A stretch of 10,265 bases of DNA from an uncultured Actinomycetes bacterium (GTDB lineage Bacteria > Actinomycetota > Thermoleophilia > Miltoncostaeales > Miltoncostaeaceae), in assembly GCA_903928615.1 (NCBI GenBank), contig CAIYRJ010000199.1:1-10265 (forward strand), given 5' to 3'. Every line of letters starts with the position of its first letter. Position 1 is the stretch's first letter. A program made the position numbers and the translations under genes. Under the pieces are notes generated by a model. That model did no database searches. It was not told the origin of the DNA and was given only the letters and a program-made list of their open reading frames with translations. Positions 6,671-10,265 of this stretch are shown one piece after another.

Positions 6671-7195
6671 ATGACGCATCGCCACCAGCACCCCGTCACC
6701 GTGGTCACCGACGGTGCCTGCTCGGGCAACGGCACCGACGATGCCCGCGGCGGATGGGCGGCCATCATCATCGCTCCGGATGGCACGGAGGTGGTGCTCA
6801 CGGGCGCCGAGGCGCCGAGCACCAACAACCGCATGGAGCTCATGGCCGCGATCGAGGGCCTCGCGGCGGCCCCCGACGGCTCCACTGTCGACCTGGTGAC
6901 CGACTCGTCGTATCTCGCCAAGGCGATCACCGACGACTGGCTGGGGTCATGGCAGAAGCGCGGATGGAAGACCGCCGGCAAGAAGCCCGTGGCCAACCGC
7001 GACCTCTGGGAGCGCCTGCTCGCGCAGCTCGCGCGGCATCAGGCGGTGCAGCCACGCCTCGTGCGCGGACACGCCGGACACGAGCTCAATGAGCGCGCGG
7101 ATCGGCTCGCACAGGATGCCGCCGCCACCGCCGAGGCAACCACTCCCCCGATGGATGGCACCGCCTCGGAACAGATGGGCTTCGACATCAGCTGA
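6671..7195 (+). CDS. rnhA: Ribonuclease HI
   Basis: RNase HI cuts the RNA strand of RNA-DNA hybrids such as R-loops and primers, in the cytoplasm, using two Mg2+ ions. The core spans about residues 8-150 of 174. The DEDD active site is complete: D14 (TDGACSGNG), E56 (NNRMELMAA), D78 (VTDSSYL) and D144 (NERADRLA), with the mobile-loop histidine H134 in VRGHAGHELN. The basic handle region (W94 to K105) resembles the E. coli enzyme. The loop after GN carries a short insertion (GTDDARGGW) relative to the usual GNPGPGGxG. The last 25 residues are a low-complexity tail. The ATG at 6671 is preferred over a GTG at 6629, because the codons between include rare CTA, CCT and AGG. No Shine-Dalgarno is seen; a TATGCT box 8 nt upstream suggests leaderless expression. 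The disulfide genes follow on the same strand. Confidence 0.95.
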   Translation: MTHRHQHPVTVVTDGACSGNGTDDARGGWAAIIIAPDGTEVVLTGAEAPSTNNRMELMAAIEGLAAAPDGSTVDLVTDSSYLAKAITDDWLGSWQKRGWKTAGKKPVANRDLWERLLAQLARHQAVQPRLVRGHAGHELNERADRLAQDAAATAEATTPPMDGTASEQMGFDIS

Positions 7196-7245
7196 GGCAT
7201 GCGATTATTCCGTCGTCCGCACCCGCGGGCGAATGATTCGATCTC

Positions 7246-7251
7246 GAGGAG
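7246..7251 (+). promoter_or_regulatory. Ribosome binding site deciding the DsbA-like start
   Basis: GAGGAG stands 7 nt before the GTG at 7259, ideal spacing. The rival ATG at 7199 has only a GAGG one base away. Confidence 0.65.
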
Positions 7252-7258
7252 TTTCCGG

Positions 7259-7954
7259 GTGTCACGCAAGGGCTGGTTGATCGGCGGTGCGGTGGTCGTG
7301 GTGGTCGCCGTCGTCGTCGCACTCATCGTCATCAGCGTCTCGGGGGGCGACTCCTCGGGCGAGGCGGCCACTCCGGCCGAGACCCAGGGCGGCGCCAAGG
7401 TGGCCGCCCTCGTGAAGGGCCTCCCGCAGGCCGAGTTCGCGATCGGCAAGCCGAACGCCCCGGTGACCGTGCGCGAGTTCGTCGACGCCCAGTGCCCGGT
7501 GTGCAAGACGGCCAGCGAGAAGACCATCCCCGGCATCATCAAGGGCCCGGTCAAGGACGGCACCGCCCGACTCATCATCGAGCCGCTCACCTTCATCGGC
7601 TCCGACTCCTCGAGCGCCGCGCTGGCCATCGCCGCCGCGGCCCAGCAGGACAAGGGCTTCGCCTACACGGAGATCCTCTACGCCAACCAGGGGCAGGAGA
7701 ACTCGGGCTGGGCCACCGACGAGGTGCTCACCGGCATCGCGAGCGCCACCCCCGGCCTCGACGTGGAGGCCTGGAAGACCGCCAGGAGCGGCGAGGCCGC
7801 GGCCAATGCCGTGTTCGCGTCGAGCGACCGCGGCCAGGCGTCCGGCGTGTCCGCCACCCCGACCTTCGTGGTGAAGGGCCCGGGCGGCACCAAGGTCATC
7901 ACCGGGGCAGTTGACTCGTCCGAGGTCATCAACGCGATCGAGGCCGTCAGCTGA
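7259..7954 (+). CDS. Membrane-anchored DsbA-like thiol:disulfide oxidoreductase
   Basis: This thioredoxin-fold protein probably puts disulfides into exported proteins and is recycled by the VKOR encoded next. Numbered from GTG 7259 (231 residues), a basic MSRKGW start leads into one membrane anchor (about 7-27), then a Ser/Gly/Ala linker (28-47), then a thioredoxin fold with an inserted helical part. The active site is C79-P-V-C82 in FVDAQCPVC, and the cis-proline is P201 in GVSATPTF; these are the only cysteines. This is the thioredoxin_4 (DsbA/BdbD) type. An ATG at 7199 would add 20 residues, but those codons include TTA, CGA, AGG, AGT and AAT, unlike this genome's coding DNA, and lack a well-spaced ribosome site. 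The next gene starts inside this stop (CTGA). Role in oxidation rather than reduction is inferred from the VKOR partner. Confidence 0.88.
   Translation: MSRKGWLIGGAVVVVVAVVVALIVISVSGGDSSGEAATPAETQGGAKVAALVKGLPQAEFAIGKPNAPVTVREFVDAQCPVCKTASEKTIPGIIKGPVKDGTARLIIEPLTFIGSDSSSAALAIAAAAQQDKGFAYTEILYANQGQENSGWATDEVLTGIASATPGLDVEAWKTARSGEAAANAVFASSDRGQASGVSATPTFVVKGPGGTKVITGAVDSSEVINAIEAVS
7940..7943 (+). promoter_or_regulatory. Ribosome binding site for the proposed CTG start of the VKOR gene
   Basis: GAGG lies 7 nt before CTG 7951, inside the end of the DsbA-like gene. With the CTGA stop/start overlap it supports the non-standard start. Confidence 0.4.
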
Positions 7955-8421
7955 CGCTGCTGCGGCTGCGGGTCGTCCACGGGTTCCTGGCCCTCCTCGG
8001 GCTGGGAATCACGGGGTACCTGTCGTGGACGGAGCTCACGGGGGGCCTGCCCAGCTGCGTAATCGGTGGTGGCTGCGCGACCGTGCAGAACTCCGAGTAC
8101 GCGCAGATCGCGGGCGTATCCCTCTCGTACCTGGGGTTCATCACCTACGCCTTCATGCTCATCTCGGCGTTCCTGCCGGGGTTCGCGGGACGCCTGCTGG
8201 GCATCATCACGAGCGTCGGCGGCCTGCTCTTCTCGCTGTGGCTGCTCTACGCCGAGCTCTTCCTCATCAAGGCGATCTGCCCGTGGTGCGTGGCGAGCCT
8301 CGTGGTGATGGTGCTGGCGTTCATCGTGGCCGTGCTGCGCATCTGGAAGGCCGGCGACCTGCGCTCCGACGACGCGGCGCCTCCTGACCAGGCGGCACCG
8401 GCCGGCGCCACCGAGGGCTAG
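7951..8421 (+). CDS. Vitamin K epoxide reductase (VKOR) family protein, probable CTG start
   Basis: Bacterial VKOR proteins oxidise DsbA-type partners and pass the electrons to membrane quinone, replacing DsbB. From CTG 7951 the protein has 156 residues. A first membrane helix (about 8-28) leads into an outer loop with the cysteine pair C36 and C42 (SCVIGGGC, spacing as in the cyanobacterial enzyme), then helices near 52-74, 79-104 and 113-132. The quinone-side motif is C110-P-W-C113. The first ATG/GTG/TTG in frame is GTG 8083, which would remove helix 1 and C36/C42, while no ATG, GTG or TTG lies between the upstream stop at 7912 and that GTG. CTG 7951 overlaps the dsbA-like stop as CTGA and has GAGG 7 nt upstream. 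Family identity is secure; the exact start is less so (CTGs at 7957, 7960 and 7966 are possible). It converges with the small membrane gene at 8418. Confidence 0.88.
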   Translation: MTLLRLRVVHGFLALLGLGITGYLSWTELTGGLPSCVIGGGCATVQNSEYAQIAGVSLSYLGFITYAFMLISAFLPGFAGRLLGIITSVGGLLFSLWLLYAELFLIKAICPWCVASLVVMVLAFIVAVLRIWKAGDLRSDDAAPPDQAAPAGATEG

Positions 8422-8603
8422 TCGCCACCCCTGCGCTGGATCGACCGGAGCAGGAACCACACGATCACGAGCACCACGGCCGCCACGCCGGCGATCACGA
8501 GCTGCCCCAGGGCGAGGCCGACGATGACGGCGATGAAGGCGAGTCCCGTGAGCACGAGCATGCCGATGGCCAGCTCGCGACTGGGCTTTCCCTGATCTGA
8601 CAC
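8418..8603 (-). CDS. Small two-helix membrane protein, unknown function
   Basis: I do not recognise this 61-residue protein. It has a short polar N-terminus (MSDQGKPSRE), two strongly hydrophobic stretches (about 11-32 and 34-52) joined by a tight Gly-Gln turn, and a basic tail (LLRSIQRRGGD), so both ends are probably cytoplasmic. Codons are G/C-ending like those of the neighbours, which supports a real gene. GTG at 8603 is the only reasonable start, since an in-frame TAG lies four codons upstream, inside the TAGCGT box. That box ends 6 nt before the GTG, and there is no well-spaced Shine-Dalgarno, so a leaderless transcript is likely. Its TAG stop shares the bases CTAG with the VKOR stop on the other strand. 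It diverges from the lysozyme-like gene at 8655 across 51 nt. Confidence 0.68.
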   Translation of the reverse strand: MSDQGKPSRELAIGMLVLTGLAFIAVIVGLALGQLVIAGVAAVVLVIVWFLLRSIQRRGGD

Positions 8604-8609
8604 ACCTGC

Positions 8610-8615
8610 ACGCTA
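8610..8615 (-). promoter_or_regulatory. Candidate -10 box of the small membrane protein gene (TAGCGT)
   Basis: TAGCGT followed by GC ends 6 nt before the GTG at 8603, a leaderless arrangement. No clear -35 element is seen. Confidence 0.42.
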
Positions 8616-8619
8616 TCTG

Positions 8620-8633
8620 CCCCGACGTCAGGG
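8620..8633. promoter_or_regulatory. Dyad CCC-N-GACGTC-N-GGG midway in the divergent region (candidate operator)
   Basis: The dyad is centred about 2 nt from the midpoint between the two opposing -10 boxes (8610-8615 and 8642-8647). The central GACGTC and outer CCC/GGG pair perfectly; one pair between them (C/A) does not. One bound protein could affect both genes. Confidence 0.35.
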
Positions 8634-8641
8634 AGCGCGGC

Positions 8642-8647
8642 TAACCT
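8642..8647 (+). promoter_or_regulatory. Candidate -10 box of the lysozyme-like gene (TAACCT)
   Basis: TAACCT followed by GCC ends 7 nt before the GTG at 8655, and there is no Shine-Dalgarno sequence, so transcription probably starts at the GTG. The same nine bases TAACCTGCC precede the gene at 9830. Confidence 0.48.
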
Positions 8648-8654
8648 GCCGCCC

Positions 8655-9773
8655 GTGTCGTCGCCCCGCCTCGCACGCATCGCCTCGGGTGCCCTCATCG
8701 CGGGGGGCGTGGCGCTCATGCTGGCCTCCGGTGGCTCGGCCGAGGGCTGGGTCAACTCCCTTCGCTGCACCGCGCAGGCCGATGCCCAGGCCATCGACGT
8801 GCAGCTGGCCGCGGCCGGCAGCCCCCTCGCCGGACAGGGGGCCACGTTCGTGCGCGAGGGCCTGGCGAACGACATCGACCCCCGGGTGCTGGTGGCGATC
8901 GCCGCGCAGGAGACCATGCTGATGACCTACGGGCCCGCGCAGCAGATCAACAACCCATTCGGCCTCGGGCCCGGCATCCAGTTCGACACCCCCGCAGAGG
9001 CCATCGCCATGGCCGCGAGCACCCTCAACCGCTACGCGGGCGACGGGCTCGTCACGCTCGCGCAGATCGGCGGGCGGTGGGCGCCCGTAGGCGCAAGCAA
9101 CGACCCGCAGGGCCTCAACGGCGGCTGGCCGGCCGGCGTCAGCTCATTCTTCACCACCCTGGGCGGCGACCCGTACCGGCCAGTGCAGGCATCCGCGCAG
9201 GACCCGGCACCCACGTGCGCGCCCGCCGGCGCCACGGCCGCGCCTGCCGCCGGCTACGCGATGATGGAGCCCCAGGTGATCCCCGCGGTCACGCCCACCG
9301 ACGGCCCGGGCGTGGTGGTGGTGTGGGGTGGCCAGGCACCGGTCGCGGGTGGATCCACCATGGCCGACGGCGCCGATCCACGCACCGGGCAGGCGGCGAT
9401 CCTCGAGGGCTTCGCCTTCCCCGTCGCCGCCCCCAAGGGCTCGCCCATCACCTACCAGCCCGCCGGCGCGCGTCCGGTGGTCATCACCTCCGCCCCGGGC
9501 GCGGTGGTGGTGGCGCCGGTCTCCGGCACGCTGCGCATCGCCAAGGGCCGGGCCGCTGCAGCGGGCGTCGGGTTCTGGGTGGATGCCCCCGGTCGCGACC
9601 GGGTGGGGCTCGGGCCGCTGGCCTCGTACGACCCCGGCATCGTGGAGGGCGCGAAGGTGACCTCCGGCCAGCCGCTCGGCCGCGCGACCGGCTCGACGGC
9701 GATCCTCTGGCAGCGCGACGGCGTGCCGGTGGCCATCCAGCCGATGCTGGCCGCCACCCGGCCATCCGACTGA
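8655..9773 (+). CDS. Secreted protein: lysozyme/glucosaminidase-like domain plus LytM-like domain without zinc ligands
   Basis: The 372-residue protein starts with a signal peptide or membrane anchor (about 5-29: basic MSSPRLAR, then hydrophobic SGALIAGGVALMLAS). Residues about 60-175 resemble lysozyme-like/glucosaminidase domains of actinobacterial wall enzymes: IDPRVLVAIAAQE with likely catalytic E86, INNPFGLGPGIQF (98-110), and IGGRWAPVGASNDPQGLNGGW (138-158). A Pro/Ala/Thr-rich linker follows (about 176-245). The last 120 residues read like the beta-roll of LytM (M23) proteins: PGAVVVAPVSGTLRIA, then Y325-x-P-G-I-V-x-G-x-x-V-x-x-G-Q-x-L-G, then ILWQRDGVPVAIQPM. There is no HxxxD or HxH, so this domain should not cut peptide links and may instead bind wall or regulate, as in EnvC/NlpD. 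Start is GTG 8655 next to a TAACCT box. C38 and C188 are its only cysteines. Secretion seems likely; the lytic activity is inferred from E86 only. Confidence 0.75.
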   Translation: MSSPRLARIASGALIAGGVALMLASGGSAEGWVNSLRCTAQADAQAIDVQLAAAGSPLAGQGATFVREGLANDIDPRVLVAIAAQETMLMTYGPAQQINNPFGLGPGIQFDTPAEAIAMAASTLNRYAGDGLVTLAQIGGRWAPVGASNDPQGLNGGWPAGVSSFFTTLGGDPYRPVQASAQDPAPTCAPAGATAAPAAGYAMMEPQVIPAVTPTDGPGVVVVWGGQAPVAGGSTMADGADPRTGQAAILEGFAFPVAAPKGSPITYQPAGARPVVITSAPGAVVVAPVSGTLRIAKGRAAAAGVGFWVDAPGRDRVGLGPLASYDPGIVEGAKVTSGQPLGRATGSTAILWQRDGVPVAIQPMLAATRPSD

Positions 9774-9796
9774 CACGGGCCGCGGCCCGGTAACCT
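9770..9796 (+). promoter_or_regulatory. Candidate promoter of the medium-chain dehydrogenase gene
   Basis: CTGACA (9770-9775), one base from TTGACA, precedes TAACCT (9791-9796) with a 15-nt spacer, shorter than usual. The -35 overlaps the stop codon of the preceding gene. The transcript would have a leader of roughly 25 nt with a normal ribosome site. Confidence 0.4.
9776..9789. promoter_or_regulatory. Perfect 14-bp palindrome CGGGCCGCGGCCCG in the promoter spacer
   Basis: It begins 2 nt after the stop of the lysozyme-like gene and lies between the candidate -35 and -10 of the next gene. No T-run follows, so a terminator is unlikely; an operator is possible. All-GC palindromes are common in such DNA, so chance is not excluded. 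Confidence 0.3.
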
Positions 9797-9814
9797 GCCC
9801 GCGCAACGCAGGTT
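9792..9814. promoter_or_regulatory. Inverted repeat AACCTGC-N9-GCAGGTT over the -10 and leader
   Basis: Perfect 7-bp arms; the left arm overlaps the -10 box and the right arm lies in the transcribed leader just before the ribosome site. It could be an operator blocking initiation, since the -10 arm would probably not be transcribed and hence not fold as RNA. Confidence 0.38.
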
Positions 9815-9818
9815 CCCG

Positions 9819-9824
9819 AAGGAG
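9819..9824 (+). promoter_or_regulatory. Ribosome binding site for the GTG at 9830
   Basis: AAGGAG lies 5 nt before GTG 9830. It fixes the start and shows that this gene, unlike most promoter-proximal genes here, has an ordinary leadered mRNA. Confidence 0.7.
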
Positions 9825-9829
9825 TTGCA

Positions 9830-10265
9830 GTGAAGGCGATTCGCATGAGCGAGCCCGGCGGCCCGGAGGTGCTGGTGCTCGAGGACGTTCCCGACCTCCA
9901 GCCGGGCCCCGGCGAGGTGGTGGTCGACCTGAAGGCGGCCGCCCTCAACCGGCGCGACGTCTTCGTGCGCAAGGGCGTCGCCAAGGTGCCCCTTCCCCTC
10001 ACCCCCGGCTCGGATGGCGCGGGAGTGGTGAGCGCCATCGGCGACGGCGTGAAGGGCGTCGCCGAGGGCGACGAGGTGATCATCCTGCCGTCGCTTGCCT
10101 GGGGCGACGACCAGCGCGCCCCGGGACCCCGCTTCCGCATCCTCGGCGGGCCCGACCAGGGCACCTACGCGCAGCAGATCGTCATCCCCGCGGAGAACGT
10201 CTACGCCCGACCGGGGCGCCTGTCCTGGCACGAGGCCGCGGCGCTTCCGCTGGCCGGCCTCACGG
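9830..10265 (+). CDS. Medium-chain dehydrogenase/reductase, zinc-free quinone oxidoreductase type (5' part)
   Basis: The gene is cut by the right edge after 145 codons; about 180-200 residues, including the NAD(P)H-binding Rossmann motif, are missing. The visible GroES-like domain begins VKAIRMSEPGGPEVLVLEDV, with PGPGEVVVDLKAAALNRRDVFVRKG (25-49), PGSDGAGVVSAIGDGVKGVAEGDEV (59-83) and the start of the cofactor domain at W133-H-E-A-A-A-L-P-L-A-G-L. There is no cysteine in the 145 residues, the catalytic-zinc Cys is Arg/Asp-flanked NRRD, and no GHE or structural four-cysteine lobe is present, so it resembles quinone oxidoreductases and enoyl reductases rather than zinc alcohol dehydrogenases. 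Such enzymes reduce quinones or activated alkenes with NADPH; the substrate here cannot be told. GTG 9830 is fixed by AAGGAG 5 nt upstream. Two dyads in the promoter region suggest dedicated control. Confidence 0.9.
   Translation, partial: MKAIRMSEPGGPEVLVLEDVPDLQPGPGEVVVDLKAAALNRRDVFVRKGVAKVPLPLTPGSDGAGVVSAIGDGVKGVAEGDEVIILPSLAWGDDQRAPGPRFRILGGPDQGTYAQQIVIPAENVYARPGRLSWHEAAALPLAGLT

Noticed and set aside
8083..8421. GTG 8083 as the VKOR start
   Set aside because: It would lose the first helix and the loop cysteines C36 and C42 that are coded in the same open frame upstream.
9776..9789. Intrinsic terminator after the lysozyme-like gene
   Set aside because: The palindrome has no loop to speak of and no following T-run. 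It lies in a promoter-like spacer instead.
9452..10231. 259-codon minus-strand frame over the dehydrogenase and the end of the wall protein
   Set aside because: Antisense to two coding regions on the plus strand with clear domains and a ribosome site; no recognisable motif of its own.
1..10265. Phage-defence, CRISPR, transposon or tRNA content
   Set aside because: No direct-repeat arrays, transposase motifs, terminal repeats or cloverleaf sequence were seen; the content is housekeeping and envelope genes.

Overview
The window is very GC-rich (about 70% by eye) with strongly G/C-ending codons and no mobile elements, RNA genes or CRISPR. GTG, TTG and probably one CTG start, tightly overlapping genes, start codons placed just behind -10-like boxes, and a VKOR/DsbA pair in place of DsbB suggest an actinobacterium. 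The order prepilin peptidase-aroC-aroK-aroB-aroQ-pepQ-efp makes me think of the Thermoleophilia (Gaiellales/Solirubrobacterales), but that placement is inference.

Left two thirds (1-6596), minus strand: one long, almost gapless gene run read from right to left. It starts with a short prepilin peptidase (A24), then an AlkA-type DNA glycosylase. After a 45-nt gap holding a probable internal promoter come four shikimate-pathway genes (aroC, aroK, aroB, aroQ), an Xaa-Pro peptidase (pepQ), elongation factor P (efp), and the 5' part of a carboxyltransferase-like gene that runs off the left edge. Neighbours overlap by 1-8 nt or are separated by at most 9 nt, so translation is probably coupled. AroB, AroQ, AroK and AroC are steps 2, 3, 5 and 7 to chorismate; aroE, aroA and the DAHP synthase are not in the window. 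PepQ and EF-P both concern proline: one cleaves Xaa-Pro bonds, the other relieves ribosomes stalled on polyproline.

Right third (6671-10265), mostly plus strand: RNase HI diverges from the prepilin peptidase and is followed by a membrane-anchored DsbA-like thioredoxin-fold protein and a VKOR-family quinone-linked oxidase. The last two form a disulfide-forming pair. The VKOR gene converges on a 61-residue two-helix membrane protein, sharing the bases CTAG as both stop codons. That small gene diverges from a secreted protein with a lysozyme-like N-terminal domain and a C-terminal LytM-like fold lacking zinc ligands. A zinc-free medium-chain dehydrogenase/quinone oxidoreductase begins after it and is cut by the right edge.

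Regulation: six gene starts with upstream space carry a TAnnnT box, five of them as TAnnnTGC. In five cases the box ends 6-9 nt before the start codon, the geometry of leaderless transcripts. Short dyad repeats lie in three promoter regions and are candidate operators. The less ordinary observations are the degenerate carboxyltransferase, the probable CTG start of the VKOR gene, the zinc-less LytM domain and the shared -10 motif.
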